The position numbers and the translations under genes are program-made. Below are positions 10,701 through 18,594 of a DNA stretch of 64,000 nt, one piece after another (position 1 is the stretch's first letter; each line of letters starts with the position of its first letter). This DNA comes from Halocaridina rubra. Taxonomy: Eukaryota; Arthropoda; Malacostraca; Decapoda; Atyidae. The notes under the pieces were generated by a model. That model was not told where the DNA came from. It made no database searches and saw nothing but the letters and a program-made list of their open reading frames with translations. Where the stretch lies: assembly GCA_037179515.1 (NCBI GenBank), contig JAXCGZ010021022.1, forward strand, positions 1 to 64,000. The letters are read 5' to 3'.

Positions 10701-13686
10701 TTAGTGTTCTTATAGAAACAAAGGTATAGGACTTTGCTTGACCTTTGACCTCCACCTGTCACTATGAATGGGTATGGACATCCCTGCCTGGGCCAACCAT
10801 TACATTCTTGCTCTGCAGCTCTCCCTGTGATACTTACATGTGACACCCATGCCATACCCAGTTTTCTTTGGGTAAAAAAGGCCTAAATGCCTCGTCTCCT
10901 TGATTGACTATTCGGGCCGTAAATCTCATAAGCCTTCTTGTCTCCAAATGCCATCCGTATCCACTCTCCTGTTTATATGAAATATATATTGAAAAGATTA
11001 GTTTACAATGCATTGCATACCTGAAATGCTTTCTATAGTATGTGTCGCTCTTAATCTTATTATTGGGATGGACACAGACAGGTTGGATCTGAGGAATTAA
11101 GGCTGGATGCCCCTCCTAGTGCACCGAGTGGTGGGCTCGTTCATGGGTCTGTCACCTCTCAAGTCAAGTGCTCTAACCAATGCCCTACCACGGTCCCTTT
11201 ACTATATAATTTGCATCTGATCTCTGAACAGTGAATAAATTGCATAAATATTTTATTTCTGTCTTACCAAATATTTACTTCAGTGTTATAAAAGACTTTT
11301 TTTATGACTCTTTCTTTAAAACCAATGTTTAAATAACCAGATCTTGATACATTCCTCTTGAGTGCTGCCTGTATCAAGATAACTTGTATTTTTTACTATC
11401 ATATTTAGTCTTAGCATATTACACAATACCGATAAGTGATAAGTTTTATCATAATAATGTGTGATTGGATTTAATGTTACCTGTGCAACAACAGCGGAGG
11501 CAGCAAGACAATTTTCCTCCATTGCACACTGAAGGAAGAAAAGCTGTTTATCTTCTAAGTGTGCTGATCTGGCTAATTCATAGTGATCAGGAACTAAGTC
11601 AGCCATTTCTGAAAGTACATTTTTTCATAAGTACAGTACTACACTTGCCAAAGATCTAACTATTTCCAAGATTTCATATTTCAAAACATATTATCAAGGT
11701 TAATGCATTATTGCATTTTCTGAATAATTTTTCATTATAAAATCCATGGAAAGAAGAAAAACTATAGGTGAGAGTACATTCTCTTGCTGTACCCCATTGT
11801 TTACATGAAACTTATAGTTCATAGGTGACAATATATTCCCCTGCAGTACCCCACTCTTTTCTTTAATTTCACAGTGCATAGATGACAATATATTCCCCTG
11901 GGGTACCCTATTGTTTACTGAAAATTGACAGCTTGTACTTACTAGGCACGCACGTAACTCCAGCAATGCTTGGCTCAGGTCCTTCGTTTGGGCAAAATAC
12001 ATCACCAATAACATCATGCAGGCATTGGTCTAACCTTTCTTCATTTCCTGTGCACTTTACTCCACTTATTGCAATGTCAGAACTGTTTCCACCAAAGAAC
12101 CCTGTTTAATAAATTACCAGTATAATGTTTTTATAACCATACATGAAATGAGATCAAGAGATCATATAATTCATGATGACAAACCAAGCAATTAAGGTTT
12201 GGTGGAAGATGAATATAAAACTTTGCAGGAATAGTATAAAACCATTACTAAATTTTTTCGAGCAAGACCTTTAATGCTACTTAAGCCAACATGCTTTGCC
12301 CTAACTGTATCAATTGTATGTTGTGCTTATAGGGATGGACTATTCAACCTATAACCTTATAGCCTGTTTGCAACATATTTTCGATACTGATAAAAAAAAT
12401 CTTGCAGTACTTAATTTATTTACCTGCAGATGTTGCTCCTTGTGCATAACCCATGTCAAGGTGCTTGCACACAACCATTGCCTCGAATAAAGTCCAGCCA
12501 TCACCACATATCAAGGTCCAGTTACTCATTCCAGGTAGTAAAACTTCCACTCGACCTTCAGTGTCTGTTCTTCCTCCTACTACTCTAAGCTTCAACTTAC
12601 CTTCGAGTTTATGCTGTAAATAAAACTGAAATTAAATATAGTTTCTAATATGTAGCAATTGCTTTTGAGTGTATATTAAGCACTTGCCTTCAAAAAGATT
12701 CATAATGTACTATAGTTCTATACAATACTCTTGACTGTAGACAGATCATTTTCATGAATGGTCAAGTAGTGTTACTTACTGCGTAGTGTGGTGGTTAGAG
12801 CGCACGACTCGGGTAGTGACAAACCAGTTCATATGAGCTCACTTTGGATTGATAGGAAAGGCATCTTGCCTTCATCCTCAGCTCCAACCTGTCTGCTTCT
12901 ACCCTCATATTGGGGATTAATAGTGACTCATAACACAGTGAACAAACAGTACTTACTGCTATTTTAACTTTGTCGTTTATAATGGGTTGGTCTCTTGGAG
13001 GAAGTGTTGGTATCGCTGTTGTTGTACTGGTTATATCGGACTTACAAACCACTCCTGCAGATTCACTGAGTTCGCAGTCATGAATTCCCCATCCGTCATG
13101 TCTACATTCTGTTAGATTTTGTTCTGTCCCGTAGCAAAACAGGTTATCAAGCCAGTAAGTACCTGTGGAAATTGTGTGTACTGTATTAATATGTAGTGTT
13201 CATGACATGAAAACAATAATACATAAATTAACCCAAACATAGAAAGACGTTAAAGGAAACAATAAATGAGGCCCGAGGTGGGATGCAATTTTGAGGCATT
13301 TGTTTCCTCTTTGCCTTTCGAAATGTGGAATAATCTTTGTGTGCTATACTATATACTTCATTATTAAGTCTTTACTTTCAGTTATTATACAATATGCCAT
13401 TCAGGACATCACCCAATCTCTAAAGTATTGTTGGACGTACTGACAGATAACTTAGTGCAAGATAAAAAGCATTATGTGTCATATGTAGTATAATTTTAAT
13501 ATTTTCTTGAGAAAATGCCTAATTGATTTATTTACTTACCCTTTGTGTGCCCATATTTACCACTGTTGGTAATTTTTTGTAGGCCTGGATAACCCAATTG
13601 CCTGCAGATGATTTCACCTTCTCGATCGTCCCACTCGTCATCGCATATATTTTCCCAGCGATTTTCGTGGAAGATCTGCACATTCC
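7645..13686 (-). CDS. LOXL: Lysyl oxidase-like protein (two SRCR domains plus LOX catalytic domain), gene span
   Basis: Eight spliced exons give 444 residues in one frame with GT/AG boundaries and matching phases, running from 13686 down. SRCR 1 is encoded by 13686-13540 and 13162-12957, SRCR 2 by 12613-12424 and 12101-11943, and each has six cysteines. The catalytic domain (11608-9952) contains [13 protein letters not shown], the copper site WHGCHMHYHS, and [11 protein letters not shown] and [11 protein letters not shown], which carry the lysine and tyrosine that form the LTQ cofactor. The family oxidises peptidyl lysines to cross-link secreted collagen or elastin-like matrix. The layout matches LOXL2/3/4-type proteins, but the paralogue is not settled. 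The signal peptide and the first strand of SRCR 1 must lie in an upstream exon I could not find. The upstream intron is interrupted by Tigger. Two alternative last exons follow the catalytic core. Confidence 0.93.
8974..9113 (-). pseudogene. Decayed third copy of the LOX last exon
   Basis: This 140-bp stretch is a tandem copy of the adjacent 9114-9260 segment: both begin GTTAGAA-GCAAGCTGTA on the plus strand and share the exon's downstream flank. On the minus strand the coding part reads TTCGACAATAATGCTGCTGTG and then reaches a stop, because two bases of the conserved cysteine region are lost. The 5' part of the exon with its acceptor is absent. It cannot work as a last exon. Confidence 0.8.
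9166..9288 (-). CDS. LOXL: LOX-like gene, proximal last exon (copy B)
   Basis: The acceptor is TTTCTTTCCAG, followed by a phase 0 frame of 40 codons and TGA. The peptide shares [18 protein letters not shown] with copy A and ends CSLARP. It differs mainly between the two last cysteines ([12 protein letters not shown] against [12 protein letters not shown]). Equal length, equal phase and a conserved frame argue for a working alternative last exon rather than debris. It is the copy nearer the catalytic exon. Confidence 0.85.
   Translation of the reverse strand, partial: LSVNPEFKVAEKSFDNNAAVCELIYSVTSAWVGNCSLARP
9952..10204 (-). CDS. LOXL: LOX-like gene, catalytic exon with cofactor residues
   Basis: 253 nt, one base plus 84 codons. 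The acceptor is TTTCATCAG before GCACTATCACAGTATGG and the donor is AAG/GTAAGT. The exon encodes [30 protein letters not shown] (the lysine of the LTQ cofactor), then [18 protein letters not shown] (the LTQ tyrosine) and [10 protein letters not shown]. Residue roles follow from human LOX Lys320 and Tyr355. All seem intact. The acceptor region is the first of three tandem 73-bp copies. Confidence 0.95.
10180..10397. repeat. 73-bp tandem repeat triplicating the catalytic-exon acceptor
   Basis: Three units start near 10180, 10253 and 10326, each with CCATACTGTGATAGTGCC on the plus strand. The first contains the true acceptor and the first codons of the LOX exon. On the minus strand the second keeps CAG and the third AAG at the matching position (10277/10278 and 10350/10351). 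Using either would add 73 or 146 nt and shift the frame. Confidence 0.9.
10838..10968 (-). CDS. LOXL: LOX-like gene, copper-site exon
   Basis: 131 nt in phase 0 to phase 2, with acceptor TATAAACAG and donor CACAT/GTAAGT. It encodes [20 protein letters not shown], then a stretch corresponding to the LOX QGxxxFRP region, and ends NWVWHGCH. The split codon ATG and the next exon complete WHGCHMHYHS, so the three copper-binding histidines straddle this junction. Human enzymes have WHDCHRHYHS or WHSCHQHYHS here, so the histidines are kept and the linkers vary. Confidence 0.92.
11063..11199 (-). repeat. SINE S1, antisense, in a LOX-like intron
   Basis: Complete antisense S1 from GGACACAGACAGGTTGGA to the head complement GCTCTAACCAATGCCCTACC. 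It lies about 95 bp upstream (in gene direction) of the copper-site exon. Confidence 0.75.
11481..11608 (-). CDS. LOXL: LOX-like gene, start of catalytic domain
   Basis: 128 nt, phase 1 to phase 0. It encodes [20 protein letters not shown] and then [20 protein letters not shown], the characteristic opening of the lysyl oxidase domain (compare PDLV...[19 protein letters not shown]). The donor is CAG/GTAACA and the acceptor CTTTCAG. The internal ATG is not a start: the exon joins in frame to the SRCR 2 exon through the codon A+AA. Confidence 0.93.
11700..11935 (-). repeat. 57-bp tandem repeat carrying reverse transcriptase motif copies
   Basis: Three units (plus-strand starts near 11763, 11821 and 11878) repeat ATAGGTGA-ATATATTCCCCTG-GTACCCC. 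On the minus strand each encodes a variant of the RT motif normally read as V-Q-G-x-x-[21 protein letters not shown] and VQQENVLSP, the last continuing [11 protein letters not shown]. It therefore looks like a scrap of a non-LTR polymerase gene that was tandemly expanded. It sits directly beside the donor of the next LOX exon at 11942. Confidence 0.7.
11943..12101 (-). CDS. LOXL: LOX-like gene, second half of SRCR 2
   Basis: 159 nt, phase 1 in and phase 1 out, with acceptor TTAAACAG and donor CCTA/GTAAGT. It encodes [20 protein letters not shown], then [15 protein letters not shown] and AGVTCVP, supplying four of the six SRCR 2 cysteines. The sequence joins in frame to the catalytic domain, so little linker separates SRCR 2 from the enzyme. 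Confidence 0.92.
12424..12613 (-). CDS. LOXL: LOX-like gene, first half of SRCR 2
   Basis: 190 nt, phase 0 in, with acceptor TTTACAG and donor GCAG/GTAAAT. It encodes [20 protein letters not shown], the classic opening of an SRCR domain (LRLVGG...GRVEV), followed by [19 protein letters not shown], which carries the first two cysteines. The WTL-EAMVVC phrase is especially like LOXL2/3. Confidence 0.93.
12780..12933 (+). repeat. SINE S1 beside a LOX-like splice donor
   Basis: Nearly full S1 with head TGTGGTGGTTAGAGCGCACG and tail TAGTGACTCATAACAC. Its 3' end is only about 20 bp from the donor at 12956 of the SRCR 1 exon, in opposite orientation to the gene. Confidence 0.75.
12957..13162 (-). 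CDS. LOXL: LOX-like gene, second half of SRCR 1 and linker
   Basis: 206 nt with acceptor TTCCACAG and donor GCA/GTAAGT. It encodes [40 protein letters not shown] (the last four SRCR 1 cysteines), then a Thr/Pro-rich linker [19 protein letters not shown] leading to SRCR 2. The linker may be O-glycosylated (inference from composition). Confidence 0.93.
13540..13686 (-). CDS. LOXL: LOX-like gene, first half of SRCR 1 (first exon found)
   Basis: 147 nt, entering with two bases of a split codon and leaving with one, with acceptor ATTCCAG and donor AAGG/GTAAGT. It encodes [20 protein letters not shown] and [18 protein letters not shown], with the first two SRCR 1 cysteines. The domain's opening strand and the signal peptide should be in one or more exons upstream. 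None is convincing between here and 16.9 kb. Confidence 0.9.
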
Positions 13687-13734
13687 CTGGAATATTAAGG
13701 TAAGTTGCATCAAACCTATTGTATTATACTACAC

Positions 13735-13840
13735 ATACAAAAGCCATAATATTTCTTATTAAGAGGATGGCTGAGTCAAAGCAAGAAATTTACTTCATTG
13801 AGAGAGGAAAATATAAAACCTACATTCTCTTATTATATGC
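13735..13840 (-). repeat. SINE S3 remnant, antisense
   Basis: Partial copy of a second SINE-like family (S3, described at 52196). ACAAAAGCCATAATATTTC and GGATGGCTGAGTCAAAGCA match the 3' half of S3 in reverse. It lies between the first LOX exon found and the Tigger element. Confidence 0.55.
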
Positions 13841-13958
13841 TAGTGTTAGGGTCAATAGTAAATGGTGTAGAGCCTTATGTTTTTGCACTCTGTAAAGCAA
13901 ACATTCTGTAAAAACCAGTTTTCTACTTTTTTTATATATCTTTGTATTATCTTCTTTA

Positions 13959-16515
13959 CAGTAATCCCTCGCTATATCGCATTCACCTTCCGCATATTCA
14001 GTGCATCGCAGGTTTTTATGGTGAGCATATGTATTTTATATCGCAGATTTTCTGGGTATATCGCGGGAATCCACGATGTGTGGAAATATTGAAATTTCCA
14101 GTATTTTCATTATATTATTGATAAAAAAAGTATTTCTTATCCTAAGAATAATAAAACAGTAAAAAACATAAATTTAAGCATGTAACTCACAGTATTGCAG
14201 CATATAAAATACGATACCGGTATCGGTGTCTTGGAAAACGCAAAGGGTCGCACCTACGTGAGATAGTACATCGGGATGCTATTGGCTGATGGGTGGGAGA
14301 CGACAAATCACAGAATTGTGCTCTGTGTCCTGGGGTCTGATTGGCTTTTTGATTGAAGCTTGATTCTTCCAGCATCTTCCATTGTCTCACCTCACCCATT
14401 CAGTTACTCACATGTGCGCCTTTCGCATTGTGCCTCTTCATACGTTGTGCTTGTGTTTTTTTGTGAAACTTTTGCTTTATTTCAACCCCTGCAATACCGC
14501 CCAAGTGTCCTTCATCTTCTAAGGCTTTTGGTAGTGAGCAAAGGAAGATGTTGACCATAGCAGATAAGGTAAAACTGTTAGATATGCTGAAGGAAGCAAG
14601 AAGTTTCTCAGCTGTCAGCCACCATTTCAGCATCAACGAATCTACTGTTTGCTACATCAAGAATGACGAGGCGAATATCAGGAGGACAGCGACTCTTACT
14701 TTTAACAAAACAGCAAAGAGGGTCGTAACACCCCGCAGTAAGATAATAGTGTGGATGGAATCTGCTTTGGCCCTGTGGATTGCTGATTGCAGGAAAGAAC
14801 ATCAGCTTAGACACCAGTATCATACAAACAAAGGCAAAGAAGCTGTTTGAGACATTTGCTGCAAATGAACCCGACGACGACAGTAGCAACCGTGAGGAGG
14901 AGGAGAAAGAAGAAATAGAAGACCCACAACCAGGACCGTCCAGCAATTCTCCACCGAGGAAACAATCGTTCGTTGCTAGCAAGGGATGGTTCGCCAAATT
15001 TCAAAAACGCTTTGGCCTAAAGAGCGTTTCGGTGCATGGCGAAGCTGCCTTTGCAGATACAGCTGCAGCTGAAGATTATGTGAACAACGACTTCAAGAAA
15101 ATTATCGAGGAAGGCGGTTATGCTCCTGAGCAAGTGTTCAACATGGATGAGACTGGGTTATTTTGGAAGAGAATGCCATCTCGCACTTTTCTTTTCAAGG
15201 AAGAAGCTAAAGCCCCTGGATTTAAAATCCACAAAGACCGCGTTACCCTTGTCATGTGCGGGAATGCTGCTGGCTTTATGTTAAAGCCAGGGCTTATCTA
15301 CAAGTCAAAGAACCCTAGGGCTTTGAAGAATGAAAACAAGAATCTGCTGCCAGTGTATTGGATGCATAACCCTAAGGCTGGATCATGAAAAGCCTCACAT
15401 CGGACTGGTTTTACCAATGCTTTATCCCTCAGGTCAGAGTTTATCTTGCGGAGAAGGGCCTTGAATTTAAAGTCTCTCTGTTGATGGATAATGCTGGTGG
15501 CCATGCAACTGATCTCCATTATGACGGTGTTCAGGTAGGGTTCCTGCCATCGAATACGACATCACTGATTCAGCCTATGGATCAAGGCGTTATTCGTGCG
15601 TTCAAGGCCCTCTACACACGAAATGCCCTGGCAAACCTGATTTACTCCATGGATGCCGACAAAGAATTCGCACTGAAGGCATACTGGCGTAACTACACGA
15701 TTGCTACGTGCCTTCAAAATATTCGGAATGCACTCAAAGAGATGAAGCCGGCCACAATCAATGCCAGCTGGAAGAAATTGTGGCCTGAAGTCATCTACGA
15801 CTACAAGGGATTCGCTCCTGACAAAGTGCATAACTCAACAGTTGAGAAATCTGTGAAGTTGGCTGCATTGCTAGGAGAAGAAGGCTTTAAAGATATGACT
15901 CACGAAGACATCAGTGAACTGATCGATTGCCACTCGCAGCCGTTGACTGATGAAGACTTGGAGGAAATGACAAAATCAGCGAGTGAAAAAGAGGAAGAAC
16001 AACAACATTAAGCGCACGATGACGTCAAAGAACCTGGACTTACACTCGAACGGCTCGCAGCCATGTATAACATGGCCAAAGAACTCCAACACCTGTCGCA
16101 GGAGTGGGACGATGATATGGTTCGTTCGGTGCACTTCTGCAATATTATCGACGATGCCATGACTCCTTACAAGACCATCTTCGCACAAAAGAAGAAACAG
16201 CGACAGCAATTCCCCATTACCATGTTCTGCTCTTGCAAAAAGCAGCTGTAAAGCTGTCATTGGCTGTGCGGTATGTAACGTCATCATCACGTCATTCACG
16301 GTAAGCTTACCTATCACGTTCATATTGCTTTACGCTTGCACACTGTTATTAATAAAGTAAAGGGTGAGTTGTTAACAGTGCAGGAAGGGTTTATACAGTA
16401 AAGGTAAATATAAATGTAAAATACCTGCAATAAATATGGTGCTGCTACTTCGCGGATTTTCACCTATCGCTGGTGGTCCCGGAACGTAACACTCACGATA
16501 AACGAGGGATTACTG
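13959..16515 (+). mobile_element. Tigger/pogo DNA transposon, full length (2557 bp)
   Basis: The element starts CAGTAATCCCTCGCTATATC and ends with the near complement GATAAACGAGGGATTACTG, flanked by TA on both sides (13957-13958 and 16516-16517). TA target duplication, the size and a DDE/D transposase of Tigger type support the call. The transposase frame is broken twice, so this copy is not autonomous. It sits in the intron upstream of the first LOX exon found. Confidence 0.93.
14548..16011 (+). pseudogene. Tigger transposase, two frameshifts
   Basis: Three overlapping frames make one transposase. The first (from 14548) holds the CENP-B/HTH-like start TIADKVKLLDMLKEARSFSA. The frame shifts near 14790-14800, and the second frame carries EEEEKEEIEDPQPGPSS and NMDETGLFWKRMPSRTF with the first catalytic Asp (codon at 15146). 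It shifts back near 15375, and the third frame carries LLMDNAGGH (second Asp, 15487) and LIQPMDQGVI (third Asp, 15580), an Asp-30-Asp spacing expected for pogo/Tigger. It ends at TAA 16009-16011. Coding similarity extends upstream to about 14494, where the expected start codon position reads ATA. Each shift fits loss of one base. Confidence 0.9.
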
Positions 16516-16551
16516 TATATCTGTAATAACATAGGGAACCCAACTTTTATT

Positions 16552-16695
16552 TAATGCACCAATTTATGTCACAATTAGTCACCATTTTGATGAGGGTGGA
16601 TGCATGTTTGAAAGCTGAAGGATTAAGGATGGCTGTCCTTCTTGACAGTCCTTGGTGGGATCAAACCCTCACTTGTCGCTTCCAAACTTACATGC
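16552..16695 (-). repeat. SINE S1, antisense, diverged
   Basis: Antisense S1 with GAGGGTGGATGCATGTTTGAAA and GGTGGGATCAAACCC, ending in the head complement. It follows the right end of Tigger by about 35 bp. Confidence 0.6.
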
Positions 16696-16916
16696 TCTAC
16701 TGCTGTTTCATTTGTATTATGCCCTTGTATTCTGAAGTATAGTTTGCCTCTGTGCTTGGACCAAATTACTGAAAACAATCAGTTGTCCTACTGCTAGTAT
16801 GAAGTTCCTTGTAGATGTCCTCGAGTTTCTGTATGACTTTTCCTGCATAGTTACCCCTATCTTTTCTATATTAAAGAAAAACAAGTATAAATATTTTCTG
16901 AAGGAATAATAATAAC

Positions 16917-17846
16917 TGTCTTGAATATATTTCAAGACAGTTTATTTCTACGTACATTATGTAAGTGTTAGTTTGCATATAGTTTCGTTTATTGTAAAGT
17001 AAGTGCATAAATGTATACTTTTAGACTTCGCATGTATACTTATTAAGTTCTATCATGTATACACGTATATTCGTATGTATAATGTGTAGTTTATTAGGGA
17101 GGCTGGCCGTAGAAGACGTGGAGAAAGGAATGTAGGTCACTAATGGATTTTAGCCATTAACCCTTCACCTCCTTGATAACGCCTCGTTGAACAAAGAACT
17201 GTTGTAAGCAAGTCATAAGTCATAGTCCTAGTACCAAGGACCCCGACAAACTAGAGGAGTTTGTGGGACTTTCTTATAAAGTTAGTTGCCGTCGTGAGAT
17301 GCTACGAGGCACTCATTCTTACTGTGTTTGTTGACAGTACTTATAAGTTTGTTAAAGAGTAATTACTTGCTCTCGTGAGACATTACGAGACACCCAAGTA
17401 GAAGAACGTGATAGAGATCTGTGGATCAGAAGATACGTTTTTGATTCGGAGTCCCGTGATTGCTGACGACATCAGGGTTGTCCGGACAGATGAGTACAGA
17501 TTCATTGTATTTCTAACAATATTTATAACTACGTGTGAGGGACAGAATGAGCTCATTTAATTGAACACTTGTAGGTAGAATGTATGTTAGAAAATGTATT
17601 ATTCTGTATGAGGAAGTTTTAATTTAAGGTGAGGAGAGTTTATTTAAATATTCACATATCAGCAGTTCATAAACCCCCATATAAAATATTTGCATGTATG
17701 TTTATGCATGTAATATTAATTATATTTTATTGGTAGAGGATTTAATTTTGAGATCGTGGTAGGCCTCTACTGAAGCCGTGTCAGGATTTCCGAATTTAGG
17801 GGGTTATAAGATCGAAGGGTAAATAACACACAGGAAATCCTCCACA
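16917..17846 (+). repeat. 5' LTR of the BEL/Pao element
   Basis: 930 bp starting TGTCTTGAATATATTTCAAG, a short palindrome, and ending CCTCCACA. Differences from the 3' LTR that I saw: TTCG/TTTG near 17071, ACG/ATG near 17530, CTTG/CTCG near 17570 and GGG/GCG near 17818. Confidence 0.95.
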
Positions 17847-17851
17847 GCTTT

Positions 17852-17870
17852 TGGTCCTTCGAACCGGATG
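17852..17870 (+). other. Primer binding site, probably tRNA-Tyr
   Basis: TGGTCCTTCGAACCGGATG lies five bases after the LTR. Its complement ends CGAAGGACCA, which fits the 3' acceptor end of an arthropod tRNA-Tyr (5' end CCTTCG). The tRNA identity is from memory of that tRNA and is less certain than the site itself. Confidence 0.7.
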
Positions 17871-18594
17871 AGAATTGAAGTGGTAATGGTGAAAATAGTG
17901 TACATTTTAGATAAGCTCCCACCTTGTAAGAAATTAGTGTAAAACTCTACGGTTAAAATCGTCCACATTTCAGCGAAAACAGGGAGGAGCATTGCATGTA
18001 TTTGCATGAATATTGCAAATATAACTTTGAAATTTAAGTGGTTGTTGAAATAAATAAGAGAAGCCATTTCCCACGTGGATAAAGCGTTTCTCTATCTGTG
18101 GAAACGAAATATACTTTCGTAGTTGAGCGTCCATTAAGTAATTTGGATATTAGTACCCAATTTCGGCTGGGTGAACAGTGGTTTTTAGGGATTTGTGTGT
18201 TTACATATTTCCCATTTAACGATATCTAGAATGTCGTATTGATTCCTTTGTTTACGTAAATAAACAGAAGGTAGTGACCCACCTACTGCTAGGTGCACAG
18301 TGTCGTTTGAGGAACAGTGTGGTTTGCATTACAGTTTCCATTTACTGTTGCTGACTTAACAGTGTCGTTTAATTGATGAAAAGTGTGTTTTACACTTTGA
18401 GGATTGGCGTCATAATTGACGGAATTAAATAACTGTATGTTATTATCTTGAGATTTGGAAGATTGTCCTTTGATACTCTTTACAGAGTGAATGTTTGTTG
18501 CATTGTGGATGTATAAAGAAGATCGTGGATTCTTTGATGATAAAATTGCATCAACTATTTGTTTGTTGTTTTATGTTCTATTTACTTTCTCAAT

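Noticed and set aside
16717..16851. Minus-strand frame reading like a signal peptide (NFILAVGQLIVFSNLVQAQ), a possible missing first exon of the LOX-like gene
   Set aside because: The frame meets TAA before any usable GT donor, a SINE follows directly, and no SRCR-like residues are present. Only transcript data could revive it.
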